Origin: Actinokineospora sp. NBRC 105648
GTDB lineage: Bacteria; Actinomycetota; Actinomycetes; Mycobacteriales; Pseudonocardiaceae
Assembly (NCBI RefSeq): GCF_030269645.1
Contig: NZ_BSTR01000039.1
Span: forward strand, 1-64,000
Reading direction: 5' to 3'
DNA length: 64,000 nt
This document shows, one piece after another, positions 25,940-34,922 of this stretch (the first letter of the stretch is position 1; each line of letters begins with the position of its first letter). The notes under the pieces are model-generated. The model worked only from the letters and a program-made list of their open reading frames with translations, made no database searches and was not told where the DNA came from. The position numbers and the translations under genes were made by a program.

Positions 25940-27391
25940 TCAGTGCGTGCGCGCGACCGGCTGCGGCACCGGCGCAGCGGCCGGGTCGACCGACTCGCCA
26001 CCGGGGTCCGGGGGGCGGCGGAACAGCCTGCGGGCCGCTGAGCCGGGTTTGTCGGCGGCGTAGTTGTAGTAGCCCTGCGCGGCCCGGCTGCTCAGCGGCA
26101 GCAGGTTGAGCACGACGCCCAGCAGCCGGGCGCCCGCGTTGTCCAGGATCCGCAGAGACCGGCGGAGTTCATCGCGGTGCACCTTGCCCGCGCCCGCGAT
26201 CAGCAGCGCGCCCGCGGCGTGGGTGGACAGCAGCGCGGCGTCGGTCACCGGCAGCAGCGGCGGCGCGTCGATGATCACCAGGTCGAACCGCTCGCGCAGC
26301 TGGTCGATCAGCTCGGACATCACGGCGGCACCGAGCATCTCGCTCGGGTTGGGCGGGGTGTCGCCCGCGGTGAGCACGTAGAGGTTGCCGCCACCCCAGC
26401 GCTGCAGCGCGCCGTCCAGCTCGATCCGTCCCAACAGGACGGTGGTCAGCCCGACCGAGTCGACCAGCCCGAGGTAGTGCGCGATCCGCGGCCTGCGCAG
26501 GTCGGCGTCGACCACGCAGACGGTGAGCCCGTTGTCCACACAGGCCAGTGCCAGGTTGACCGCGGTGGTGCTCTTGCCCTCCTGCGGGACCGAGGAGGTG
26601 ACCACCAGCGCGTCGAGCCTGCACACCGCGTCGACGAACTGCAGGTTGGTGCGCAGCGACCGGAACGCCTCGGCGCGCACGCTCTGCGGCTGCCGCACCA
26701 GGGTCGGGTTCGTCCCCGCCTGCCGGTCGAACGGGATCTCGCCGAGCACCGGGGCGTCCACCAGCGCGGTGACGTCGCGCTCGCCGCGCACCGCGGTGTC
26801 GAGCAGCTGCCGGACCATCGCCGCGGCGCCGCCCGCCAGGAGTCCGAAGAGGACACCGAGGACCATGTTGAACGGCACCGACGGCGCCACCGGGCGCTCC
26901 GGCGGTGCGGCGTCGCGCACCGAGCTGACCCGCACCGGCGACGGATCGTCGCCGACCTTCTCCAGGCTCTCCACCACTGACATGAACGAGCGGCTGACCG
27001 CGTTGGCGATGGCCGCGGCGCGCGGGCCGTCCGGGTCGCGCACGGCGATGTCGACCAGCACGGTGTCCAGCGGGGCGGCCACGGTGATCCGGGTGGCCAG
27101 GTCGGCCGCGGTGGCGGTCAGGCCGAGCTCGGCGATCACCGGGTCGAGCACCCGGGGGGTGGTCACCACCTCGATGTAGGACTTCACCCGCTGCTGGGAG
27201 AAGCTGCTGCCGGAGTAGAGCTCGGTGCCGTCGGCGCCCTGCCGGGTGGAGACGAACAGCTGCGTGCGCGCCTCGTACTGCGGGGTGGTGGCGAGCGTGA
27301 CGACGGTGGCCGCGACGGTGCCGATCAGCAGGCCCGCCACGACCCAGCGCCAGCGCACGCGCAGGGCGCGCAGGAAGTCCAGCAGTTCCAC
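25940..27391 (-). CDS. Wzz-BY-kinase (chain-length determinant fused to tyrosine kinase)
   Basis: The 483-residue protein has a Wzz domain with membrane helices near 15-35 and 174-192, and the family's extracellular core between. The kinase part has LRTNLQFVD, Walker A SSVPQEGKST (266-275), Walker A' VVDADLRRP (293-301) and Walker B LVIIDAPP (371-378). A small tyrosine cluster, QGYYNYAAD (439-447), is the likely autophosphorylation site. It controls chain length and polymer export. The neighbouring low-Mr phosphatase would reverse phosphorylation. The start is 29 bp after the DivIVA-like gene's stop, so the two are probably co-transcribed. Confidence 0.93.
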   Translation of the reverse strand: MELLDFLRALRVRWRWVVAGLLIGTVAATVVTLATTPQYEARTQLFVSTRQGADGTELYSGSSFSQQRVKSYIEVVTTPRVLDPVIAELGLTATAADLATRITVAAPLDTVLVDIAVRDPDGPRAAAIANAVSRSFMSVVESLEKVGDDPSPVRVSSVRDAAPPERPVAPSVPFNMVLGVLFGLLAGGAAAMVRQLLDTAVRGERDVTALVDAPVLGEIPFDRQAGTNPTLVRQPQSVRAEAFRSLRTNLQFVDAVCRLDALVVTSSVPQEGKSTTAVNLALACVDNGLTVCVVDADLRRPRIAHYLGLVDSVGLTTVLLGRIELDGALQRWGGGNLYVLTAGDTPPNPSEMLGAAVMSELIDQLRERFDLVIIDAPPLLPVTDAALLSTHAAGALLIAGAGKVHRDELRRSLRILDNAGARLLGVVLNLLPLSSRAAQGYYNYAADKPGSAARRLFRRPPDPGGESVDPAAAPVPQPVARTH

Positions 27392-27420
27392 GGTGTACTC
27401 GCCTTCGGGGGTTTCCGGTC

Positions 27421-28083
27421 TCAGGCGCTCGTAGCGGACCGGCGGGGTCCGGCGGCGTCGGTCAGGTCGATCAGCGCGCGGATGGCCGCCAGGTCCTCCA
27501 CCACTTTGTCGTGCGTGCGCAGGATCTCGGCGGTGCGCGCACGGGCGTCGGCGAGCGCGGCCTCGGCGTCGGCCTCCGCCGCCGCGGCGGTGCGCTCCGC
27601 CTCGGCGTACGCCTCGGCCAACAACTGCTCGGCCGCGGCCCGGGTGTCGGCGGCCTCGACCTCGGCACGGGCGCGCAGCGCGTGCGCCTCGGTCTCGGCG
27701 TCGGCGAGCAGGGCGCGGGCCTCGTGCTCGGCCGTGGCCAGCACGCTCGCCACGCGCTCGCCGAGCCCGGGCAGGTCGGCGCGCACCGGGGCCGCCTCAG
27801 GCCGCGGGACGGGCACGAAGGGACCCGTGGGGTGGGCCCGGGCCGCGCGCAAGGCGGCGACCGCGCGGTCGGCGCGCTCGAGCAGGGCGCTGATGTGGGC
27901 GTCGACCTGGGCGCGGTCGTAGCCGCGGAAGGCGATGTCGAACTGGGTGTCGCCCGCCGTGGCCCCCGCCGCGTGGGGGTCAGTGTCGTGGTCGGTGTCG
28001 AACCCGGGGTCGGTGGTGGCTCCGCGGGCCGGGTCGCTCCCGTCGCGCGCGGGGGCGTCGTCGGCCACTTCGGTATGCGCCAT
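27421..28083 (-). CDS. DivIVA-like coiled-coil protein
   Basis: The 220-residue protein has an acidic, low-complexity N-terminus (residues 1-45) and the DivIVA-type signature FDIAFRGYDRAQVDAHI (about 48-64). A long Ala/Glu/Arg coiled coil follows to about residue 200. DivIVA relatives sense curved membrane and recruit wall-growth machinery at the cell pole. Placement just upstream of the Wzz-kinase suggests it may localise polysaccharide assembly. The ATG at 28083 is chosen because the in-frame sequence upstream is not DivIVA-like; no strong ribosome site is seen. Confidence 0.8.
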   Translation of the reverse strand: MAHTEVADDAPARDGSDPARGATTDPGFDTDHDTDPHAAGATAGDTQFDIAFRGYDRAQVDAHISALLERADRAVAALRAARAHPTGPFVPVPRPEAAPVRADLPGLGERVASVLATAEHEARALLADAETEAHALRARAEVEAADTRAAAEQLLAEAYAEAERTAAAAEADAEAALADARARTAEILRTHDKVVEDLAAIRALIDLTDAAGPRRSATSA

Positions 28084-28231
28084 GCGCGACAGTCTCCGGC
28101 GTGCCCCGCCCGGTTGCCAGCAGGAGACACGGCCCAGCGGCAAGTATCCCCCGATAGGTTGAAATCGAACGATTCATCGTGCGAGCAGGGCAATTGTCGG
28201 CGTGGGCGGCTGGGAAGCCGGCCAGGCCGTC

Positions 28232-28259
28232 GGGTGGTCATCGTGGGACCCGACCACCC
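28232..28259. promoter_or_regulatory. Inverted repeat upstream of the GntR gene
   Basis: gggtggtc at 28232-28239 and gaccaccc at 28252-28259 form an 8-bp dyad, about 90 bp before the likely start of the GntR-type gene. It could be an autoregulatory operator or a short hairpin. Spacing and position are the only evidence. Confidence 0.35.
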
Positions 28260-28350
28260 CGCGCGGGTCGATCCGCAGCTCAGATGCCACGGTCAGACCG
28301 CACTTTGCTAAGTTCGACCGCACGATTTCCGCAGCGGAGGGGGTGGCCCC

Positions 28351-29136
28351 CTGACCAGGGCCGTCGAGGCGACCGGCGCCGCCGAGCTCGACCGCGCGCT
28401 GTCCACCCCGCTGTGGGCCCAGCTGCACGCCGACCTGCTCCGCCGGGTCGACAGCGGCGAGTTCGACGAGGCCTTCCCGGGCGAGCTGGCGCTGGCCGCG
28501 GCGTACTCGGTCAGCCGCAACACCGTGCGGGAGGCGCTGCGCAGGCTGCGCGCGGACGGCACGGTGGTCGCCGGGCGCGGGCAACCGCCGCGACTGGGGC
28601 GGGCCACCGAGATCACCCAGCCGCTGGGCGCGCTGTACAGCCTGTTCGCCTCGGTCCGCGAGAGCGGCCAGCAGGCGCGCAGCCTGGTGCGGGTGCTCGA
28701 CGCGCGCGCCGACGGCGTGGTCGCGGTGCGGCTCGGGCTGGAGGAGTCGACGCCCCTGCTGTACCTGGAGCGGGTGCGGCTCGCGGGCGGCGCGCCGCTG
28801 GCCGTCGACCGGGTGTGGCTGCCGCTGGCGCTGGCGGAACCGTTGCGGGGCGCGGACTTCAGCGAGACCTCGCTCTACGCCGAGCTCGACGCGCGGTGCG
28901 GGATCCGGCTCACCGGTGGGCACGAGCGGATCCGGGCGGTGGTGCCGACCATCGGCGAGCGGCGACTGCTGGCCTCGCCGGAGGGGGTGGCGGCGCTGTC
29001 CATCGACCGGCTCGGGATGGCCGAGCGCACCCCGGTGGAGTGGCGGCAGACGGTGGTGCGCGGCGACCGGTTCAGCGTGGTGGCGGGGTTCTCCGCCCGC
29101 GCGGGCTACCAGCTCGACGTCGACCTGCGGGCCTGA
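28351..29136 (+). CDS. GntR-family (HutC/UTRA) regulator with no normal start codon
   Basis: The protein (about 261 residues from the CTG at 28351) has the GntR winged helix PLWAQLHADLLRRVDSGEFD, AAYSVSRNTVREALRRLRAD, followed by a UTRA effector domain (TPLLYLERVRLAGGAPLAVD, VEWRQTVVRGDRFSVVAGFS). No ATG, GTG or TTG exists in frame between the upstream TAA at 28309 and the DNA-binding domain. CTG at 28351 has ggagg 10 bases upstream and is the best candidate. A GTG at 28343 is out of frame by one base across a run of five C, so a one-base assembly error could also explain it. Ligand unknown. Confidence 0.8.
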   Translation: MTRAVEATGAAELDRALSTPLWAQLHADLLRRVDSGEFDEAFPGELALAAAYSVSRNTVREALRRLRADGTVVAGRGQPPRLGRATEITQPLGALYSLFASVRESGQQARSLVRVLDARADGVVAVRLGLEESTPLLYLERVRLAGGAPLAVDRVWLPLALAEPLRGADFSETSLYAELDARCGIRLTGGHERIRAVVPTIGERRLLASPEGVAALSIDRLGMAERTPVEWRQTVVRGDRFSVVAGFSARAGYQLDVDLRA

Positions 29137-29170
29137 GCGGGCGCCCGGCCCGCCGGTCCCCGCCGCCGCG

Positions 29171-29260
29171 GGGAGGTCACGGCGGGGAGATCACGGTCGC
29201 GCGGGAGATCATGGTCGCGGCGGGGAGATCACCGTCGCGGCGAAGCCATCGCGGTCGCGG
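29171..29260. repeat. Imperfect tandem repeat (gagatcacggtcgcg type)
   Basis: Four or five units of about 18-21 bp contain gagatca-ggtcgcg variants (ggtcacggcgggg, gatcacggtcgcg, gatcatggtcgcg, gatcaccgtcgcg, ccatcgcggtcgcg). They lie just after the GntR-type gene in non-coding DNA. The 29137-29502 interval otherwise holds no convincing gene. Confidence 0.7.
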
Positions 29261-29502
29261 GACGGGGCGCCGGGCCCTGCTGTGCCCGGCGCCCCTACCC
29301 CCGTGGCCGTTCCCCGGCCGGTCCGGCCCGGGGGCGACCGCGAGTCCGACGTGGGTGGCACCGGGTCGGGCGGCACCAGACCCGACGCGGGCGGTGGCGG
29401 TGCGCGAGGCGTAGGTGCACGGTCCGCCTTCGGTTGTGCCGCCGCGTCGGGTGGTGCCGTCCGCGGCGTCGCGCCGTCGGACGATCATTCCTCTGTGGAG
29501 CG

Positions 29503-30189
29503 TCAGGCCACGTTCAGCACGAAGTCGAAGGTGGCTTCCTTGGCCGAGCCGACGGTGCGGACGTTCATCAGCAGCCGCGGGTCGAAGATGGTGTCGGTGT
29601 TGTTGCGCGGCTCCCCGGGGAAGTAGAGCTGGGTGGTCAGGATGCGACCGCCGGGGTTCTGCACCTTGACGTGGATGTGCCGGGTGCGGCCCGGGTAGAG
29701 GCCGGGCACGATCGTGGTCAGGGTGAACTTGCCGTTGGCGTCGGTGTACTGGTGACCGCGGAAGTTGTACGTGCGGTTGTCGTAGGTGCCCCGGCTGTCG
29801 GCCTGCCAGAAGTCCAGCAGCGCCTTGGCCAGCGGCCTGCACGAGCGGCTGAACACGTAGCCGCTCACGGTGAGCCGGGTGCCGGTGGTGCCGGGCTGGA
29901 TCAGGCTGGTGCGCTCCGGTGAGCCGGGCTTGAAGTACGGGCCCTCGGTCTGGGCGATCGTCGGCGCGTCGCCGTCGTGGCACTCCGGGGTGAGCTCCAG
30001 GTTGACCGGCAGGGTGCTGGGCCGGTTCTCGGCAACGCTCGCCGAGGCGAAGCCCGCGCCGCCGCTCGCCGCGGTGGCGCCGAGCAGACCGGCGGCGGGC
30101 ACGACCAGCGCGCCCAGTTGCAGCAGGCGCTTGCGAGTGATGTTTCCCTCGCTCGAAAAGTCGTCCTCGGGTGGGAGTTCAGCAGTCAC
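29503..30189 (-). CDS. Exported intradiol ring-cleavage dioxygenase
   Basis: With GTG at 30189 (aggagg nine bases upstream) the protein has 228 residues. A short basic segment ITRKRLLQLGALVVPAAGLL begins near residue 16. It is an imperfect twin-arginine-like signal (KR rather than RR), so export by Tat is likely but not certain. The catalytic domain has EGPYFKPG, RGTYDNRTYNFRGH, and GRTRHIHVKVQ. These supply two Tyr and two His, the non-haem Fe(III) ligands of intradiol dioxygenases. The family opens catechol-type rings. A start 15 codons upstream lacks a ribosome site. Confidence 0.87.
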   Translation of the reverse strand: MTAELPPEDDFSSEGNITRKRLLQLGALVVPAAGLLGATAASGGAGFASASVAENRPSTLPVNLELTPECHDGDAPTIAQTEGPYFKPGSPERTSLIQPGTTGTRLTVSGYVFSRSCRPLAKALLDFWQADSRGTYDNRTYNFRGHQYTDANGKFTLTTIVPGLYPGRTRHIHVKVQNPGGRILTTQLYFPGEPRNNTDTIFDPRLLMNVRTVGSAKEATFDFVLNVA

Positions 30190-30382
30190 TTGGGGGAACC
30201 TCCTAGACGAGATCTCCGGGTGGATGATCGTCACGGACTGGCCTGACCGATGCTGTTGCAGTGATGGATCCGTTGCAATCCGTGGTGATACGGGCTTAAC
30301 TCAGGCACTACCGTGAGCAGGATCCGTGGTGAACGCGCGGCGTCCGGCCGATCCCGCGTTCCCCCGAGGTTGAGGGTGCAGC

Positions 30383-33175
30383 ATGGAAACCGGTCCTCTG
30401 GGAACCACAGTGGACAGATCGACACCGCTCGACCGGGCGCCGCTGGTCGGCCGGGTGGCCGAGCTCGCCCGGCTGTCCTCGGTTGCCCCACCGGCACTCC
30501 TGCTGGTCGCGGGCGAGGCGGGGGTCGGCAAGAGCAGGCTGGTGGCCGAACTGCGCGAGCACCCGGACGTGGTCGGCGCGCACTGGCTGATCGGCGAGTG
30601 CCTGCCGCTGCGCGAACCGTTCCCACTTGGCCCGGTGCTCGACGCGCTCAGCGGCCGGGACGTGTTCACCCCGCCGGTGGGCCGGGTGGACCGGATCGAC
30701 GTTTTTCCCAGAGTGCGCGCGGCGCTGGCCGAGCTCGGTCCGGCGGTGCTGGTCGTGGAGGACCTGCACTGGGCCGACGAGGCGACCTACGAGTTCCTGC
30801 GGTTCCTCTGCCGCGGCCTGCCGCCCAAGCTGCGCGTGCTGATCACCTACCGCCCGGAGAGCACCCGGGTGGAGCGACCGGTGGTGGATCTCGCGGGCCA
30901 CCTGCCGCGCTGGGCCAGGGCGGTGGAGGTCACCGTGCGTCCGCTGGAGGTCGACGAGGTCGGTGAGCTGGCCGCGGGCCTGCTCGGGCTGACCAAGGTC
31001 ACCGCGGAGTTCGCCACCCGGCTGCACGAGCTGACCGGCGGCGTCCCGTTCGTGGTCGAGGAGGTGGCCAGGGCGCTGCCGGACGAGCCCGCGCCCCGGT
31101 TGGCCGACGCGCCGCGCTCGGTGCTCGACCGGCTCACCGCCCCGGTGGCGCTGCGCGGTTCCATCGCCGAGCGGCTGGCCGCGCTGCCCCCGGCGGTGCG
31201 CGAGGTGGTGGCCGCGGCCGCCACCCTCGCCGCGCCGGTCGAGGAGGAGCTGCTGGTCCGGGTCACCGGGCTGGACCGGGCCACCGCGGGCGACGCGGTC
31301 GACCGCGCGCTCGTGCACGGCCTGCTGCACCAACCCTCCCCCGGGCTGCTGGGCACCCGGCACGCACTGGCCACCCGCGCGGTGATCGACCTGCTCACCC
31401 CGGGCGAGCTGCGCCGGGCGCACCGCAACGCCGCCGCCGCGCTGGCCTCGGTCGACCCCGTGCCGCACGCCCGGTTGGCCCGGCACTGCAGGCAGGCCGG
31501 GATGGTGGAGGACTGGGTGCGCCACGCCGAGGCCGCCGCCACCCGCGCGGTCGCGCTCGGCGACAGCGACACCGCGGCGGAGCTGCTCGCCGACGTGGTC
31601 GCCACCGCGGCCGTCGACATCGGCACCCGGGCGCGGGTCGCGGCGCTGCTCAGCCGCGCCGCGCAACCCGGGCTGCGCCACGGCGAGGCGGTGGCCGCGC
31701 TGCGGGCCGTGCTGACCGACGACGAGCTGCCCGCCAGTGGGCGCGGGGAGATCCGGTTCGGCCTGGGCATGCTGCTGATCGCGCAGAACGGCGAGGCGAC
31801 CGAGGGCAGGCACGAGCTGCGCGCGGCGGTCGACGACCTCGACGACCGGCCCGACCTGGCCGCCCGGGCGATGGCCGCGCTGGCCATCCCGTCGGACGCC
31901 TCCGGCACCATCGGCGAGCACCTGGCCTGGTCCAAGCGGGCGCTGGGCATGCTCGGCTCGTTCGACGACCACGCCGTGCACACCGCGGTGCACGTCAACC
32001 ACGCCTCGGTGCTGCTCTACTCCGGTGCTCCCGACGGCTGGCCGGTGTGGCGCGCCGCCCTCGCCCGCGGCAGCACGCCGGAGGCCCGGCTGCACCTGTT
32101 GCGCGGGGCCAGCAACGGCGCGGACGCGGCGGTCTGGCTCGGTCACGACGCCCGCGCGCGCGAGCTGCTCGACCTCATCCCCAGCCTGGTGGAGGAGGAC
32201 GCGGGCCGCTACACCGCGCACTTGGTCGCGAGCACGCGGCTCCGGCTGGACCTGGCCGCGGGCCAGTGGAACGGGTTGGCGGAGAAGATCGCGCAGGTGC
32301 GCGCGGGCGCGTGCGCGCACGGACTGCCGCAACTGGGGATCGAGACCCGGATCGTGGCCGCCGAGTTGGCGCTGGCCACCGGGTCGATCACCGAGGCGGA
32401 GCGGGACCTGGACGCGGTGCTCACCTTCGGCGCCGCGCTGAACGTCCCGTTGCTGGCCGCGGCGTGCGCGGCCAAGGCGCGGATCGCGCTGGCCGCGGGC
32501 CGTCCGGACGAGGCGGTCACGGCGCTGGCACCGGGCTTGGAAGCGGTGCGGCGACACGGGAACTGGGTGTGGGCGTCCTCGTTGGTGCCGCTGGCCTGCG
32601 CGGCGATGGTCGCCGACGGCGACCGCGCGGGAGCCGTGCGGCTGCACGAGGAGTTCGCCCGGGAGACCGCCGATCGGGACGCCCCGACCTCGGTGGCCTC
32701 GGCGTACGTGGCGGCTGGGCACGTCGCGCGGTCGTCGGTGGCCGCGGCCGAGCTGTTCGAGGCCGCCGCAGCCGGGTACGACGCGATGGGCAGGCCCTAC
32801 TGGGCCGGGCACGCCCGGGAGGCCGCGGCGAAGGTGCTGCTGGCCGCCGGGGACAAGCAACCGATGCTCGACGTGGTGGCCACGTTCACCGCGCTCGGCG
32901 CCCGCTGGGACGCCGCCCGGTGCGCGCAACTATTGCGCAAGCACGGTGTCGCACCGCGCCACCGCGGCGGCAGGCGCGGCTACGGCGACGCGCTCTCCCC
33001 GCGTGAAGAGGCGGTGGCGCGGATGGCCGCGCGCGGCAGCACCAACCGGGAGATCGCCGAGGCGCTGTTCATCTCGGTGCGCACGGTCGAGGACCACGTG
33101 GCCAACGCCCTGCGCAAGTGCGGTGTGCGCACCCGGGTCGAGCTGCCCGGCGACTTCCCCGGTACCGCCGGATAG
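30383..33175 (+). CDS. LAL-type LuxR regulator with AAA-like ATPase domain
   Basis: The 930-residue protein starts with an ATPase module: Walker A LLLVAGEAGVGKSRLVAEL (about residues 40-58) and Walker B AVLVVEDLHWADEATYEFLR, then ITYRPESTR. Long helical TPR-like repeats fill the middle. The last 60 residues are a LuxR DNA-binding domain: LSPREEAVARMAARGSTNRE, then EALFISVRTVEDHVANALRK. LAL (MalT-like) proteins activate distant operons, often secondary-metabolism or sugar genes. The gene is convergent with the protease at 33245, and a bidirectional terminator separates them. Confidence 0.9.
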   Translation: METGPLGTTVDRSTPLDRAPLVGRVAELARLSSVAPPALLLVAGEAGVGKSRLVAELREHPDVVGAHWLIGECLPLREPFPLGPVLDALSGRDVFTPPVGRVDRIDVFPRVRAALAELGPAVLVVEDLHWADEATYEFLRFLCRGLPPKLRVLITYRPESTRVERPVVDLAGHLPRWARAVEVTVRPLEVDEVGELAAGLLGLTKVTAEFATRLHELTGGVPFVVEEVARALPDEPAPRLADAPRSVLDRLTAPVALRGSIAERLAALPPAVREVVAAAATLAAPVEEELLVRVTGLDRATAGDAVDRALVHGLLHQPSPGLLGTRHALATRAVIDLLTPGELRRAHRNAAAALASVDPVPHARLARHCRQAGMVEDWVRHAEAAATRAVALGDSDTAAELLADVVATAAVDIGTRARVAALLSRAAQPGLRHGEAVAALRAVLTDDELPASGRGEIRFGLGMLLIAQNGEATEGRHELRAAVDDLDDRPDLAARAMAALAIPSDASGTIGEHLAWSKRALGMLGSFDDHAVHTAVHVNHASVLLYSGAPDGWPVWRAALARGSTPEARLHLLRGASNGADAAVWLGHDARARELLDLIPSLVEEDAGRYTAHLVASTRLRLDLAAGQWNGLAEKIAQVRAGACAHGLPQLGIETRIVAAELALATGSITEAERDLDAVLTFGAALNVPLLAAACAAKARIALAAGRPDEAVTALAPGLEAVRRHGNWVWASSLVPLACAAMVADGDRAGAVRLHEEFARETADRDAPTSVASAYVAAGHVARSSVAAAELFEAAAAGYDAMGRPYWAGHAREAAAKVLLAAGDKQPMLDVVATFTALGARWDAARCAQLLRKHGVAPRHRGGRRGYGDALSPREEAVARMAARGSTNREIAEALFISVRTVEDHVANALRKCGVRTRVELPGDFPGTAG

Positions 33176-33180
33176 CGAAG

Positions 33181-33215
33181 GCCCGGGTGCCGACTCGACG
33201 AGTCGACACCCGGGC
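33181..33215. terminator. Bidirectional hairpin terminator
   Basis: gcccgggtg at 33181-33189 pairs with cacccgggc at 33207-33215, and an inner stem cgactcg/cgagtcg extends it. It lies between the convergent stops of the LAL gene (33175) and the protease gene (33245). Confidence 0.8.
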
Positions 33216-33244
33216 CCGCGGCTATACCAGGCGGATCAGCTGGA

Positions 33245-34384
33245 TCAGCTGGTCACCAGGCGCAGCCCGTAGACCGAGAGGATCTCGTTGACGGGCTGGA
33301 AGTACGTGGTGCCACCGGAGGAGCAGTTGCCCGAGCCGCCGGAGGTCACGCCCTGGGCCTGGCTGCCGCTGAGCCACGAGCCGCCGGAGTCACCGGGCTC
33401 GGCGCAGGCGTTGGTGCGGGTCAGGCCGTTCACCGCGCCCTGGGAGTAGTTCACGGTCTGGTTCTTCGACTGCACCGTGCCGCAGTGCCAGCCGGTGGTC
33501 GAGCCGGAGCGGCAGACCGAGGCGCCCACGGCGGCCTCGGTGGAGCCCTTCACCGCGACCGTGGTGGAGCCGCTGTAGCGGTTGACGACACCGCGCGGGG
33601 TCCAGTTGGTGTTGGTCTTGACCCACGAGTAGTCGTTGCCGGGGAACGACGAGCCCTGGAAGGTGCCCTGGGCGACCCGGTTCGAGCCGCTGGTGGACGC
33701 GCCGCGGGTGCCGCAGTGGCCCGCCGAGACGAAGCCGCCCTGCACCGAGAAGCCGACCGAGCAGCGCGAGCCGCTGCCGATGTAGTACGCGTCGCCGCCG
33801 CGCACGTCGTAGAGGGTGCGCGGGGCCTCGGTGGACTCGACCACGCTGATCGCCGAGCCGTCGACGGTCGCGGCGAACCGCTTGGCGGCCTCGCCCGAGC
33901 CCTTGGCGGTGGTCAGGGTGACGGTGTTGCGCTGCACGTCGACGTACCAGCCGGTCACGCCGCGCGGGGCGGTGGCGGCCTGGGCGTCGAGCTTGGCCGC
34001 GGTGGCGTCCAGGCTCTTGGCGCTGTGCTTGACCACGGTCGCGTTCGCGCCGCGGGCCCGCACGTCGGCCGCCTTGGCCGCGTCGGTCACCCCGACCACG
34101 AGCTTGCCCGCGGCGGCGTCGTAGTAGGCCCCGCCGAAGGACTCGGTCAGCGCGCCGCGCAGGTCGGACTCCAGCGCGGTCGCCTTGGCCTCGCTGTCGA
34201 GCCGGGCGAGCGCGGCGTCGCGGGTCAGGCCGAGGTCGCGCTCCATCGCGCTGAGCACCTCGGGGGACGCCTGGTCGGCCGCCGGGGCGGTCGGCGCGGC
34301 GTCCTGGCCCGCGAACGCGGGCAGGGTGACGACGGCGGCGGCCGCCGTGGACAGCAGCACAGCGGCGACGAGTGTGCGTTTCAC
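33245..34384 (-). CDS. Secreted S1E serine protease with N-terminal propeptide (alpha-lytic/streptogrisin type)
   Basis: The 379-residue preproprotein starts with a signal peptide (KRTLVAAVLLSTAAAAVVTL, ending near AFA). A propeptide of about 160 residues with EVLSAMERDLGLTRDAALAR and a DVQRNTVTLTTA segment follows. The mature chymotrypsin-fold domain has GFVSAGHCG (catalytic His), PGNDYSWV (Asp) and EPGDSGGSW (Ser), with Cys pairs. The propeptide acts as a folding chaperone in this family and is removed by autolysis. The GTG at 34384 has ggag five bases upstream. A longer in-frame start lacks a ribosome site. Confidence 0.93.
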   Translation of the reverse strand: MKRTLVAAVLLSTAAAAVVTLPAFAGQDAAPTAPAADQASPEVLSAMERDLGLTRDAALARLDSEAKATALESDLRGALTESFGGAYYDAAAGKLVVGVTDAAKAADVRARGANATVVKHSAKSLDATAAKLDAQAATAPRGVTGWYVDVQRNTVTLTTAKGSGEAAKRFAATVDGSAISVVESTEAPRTLYDVRGGDAYYIGSGSRCSVGFSVQGGFVSAGHCGTRGASTSGSNRVAQGTFQGSSFPGNDYSWVKTNTNWTPRGVVNRYSGSTTVAVKGSTEAAVGASVCRSGSTTGWHCGTVQSKNQTVNYSQGAVNGLTRTNACAEPGDSGGSWLSGSQAQGVTSGGSGNCSSGGTTYFQPVNEILSVYGLRLVTS

Positions 34385-34922
34385 ATTGACTCCATCGGTG
34401 CTCGATTGCAGGGGGAAGGCCCGTGGCACGGCGGGCCCACATTCCGCCGAATACCCTTGAGCCCTCACTCACGAGGTATCCGGCGATACCGAAAATAATG
34501 CTCGACGTGGTCCCGAAAACACAAGGGCAACTTGTTACCGGACGGCAACCCAGTGTGAATGTGATCGAGCCCGAGCATTTCACCACAACCATGAGCGGCA
34601 TTCGGTTTTCCACCGGGAGCAGCAGCTCAGGATGGTTACCGAGGGCCAACGGCGCTCTCGGTTAACTGTGGAAAGGTGAATGGTGAACTAGCTGTTCGGC
34701 GATGTCGAGCGCGGCACGGACCCCACTTACCTCGGGCGTAAGGTGGATATTCCAGCGGGGTCCGCGCTCGCTCTGGGCCGATAACGCACCCAGGTGACAA
34801 TCGTAGCCCGCGGCACCGGAGGACTAGGGGTCCGGGGTATTTCGGTGACCGCGGTCCGCTTCCGAGACGCTAGGCACCCGAGCGGTCCGGGGCATCGGGG
34901 AAAACCCTTGCCCTGGGCCGGC
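34385..34922. other. Intergenic DNA between protease and LAL regulator
   Basis: About 540 bp lie between the protease start and the stop of the next minus-strand gene. It is less GC-rich than the coding DNA and must hold the protease promoter and the terminator of the upstream LAL gene. No gene or clear hairpin was found. Confidence 0.5.

Noticed and set aside
30308-32929. Long minus-strand open frame (about 870 codons) opposite the LAL regulator
   Set aside because: The plus strand has Walker motifs and a LuxR domain. The minus frame is His/Arg/Gln-rich with no recognisable domain.
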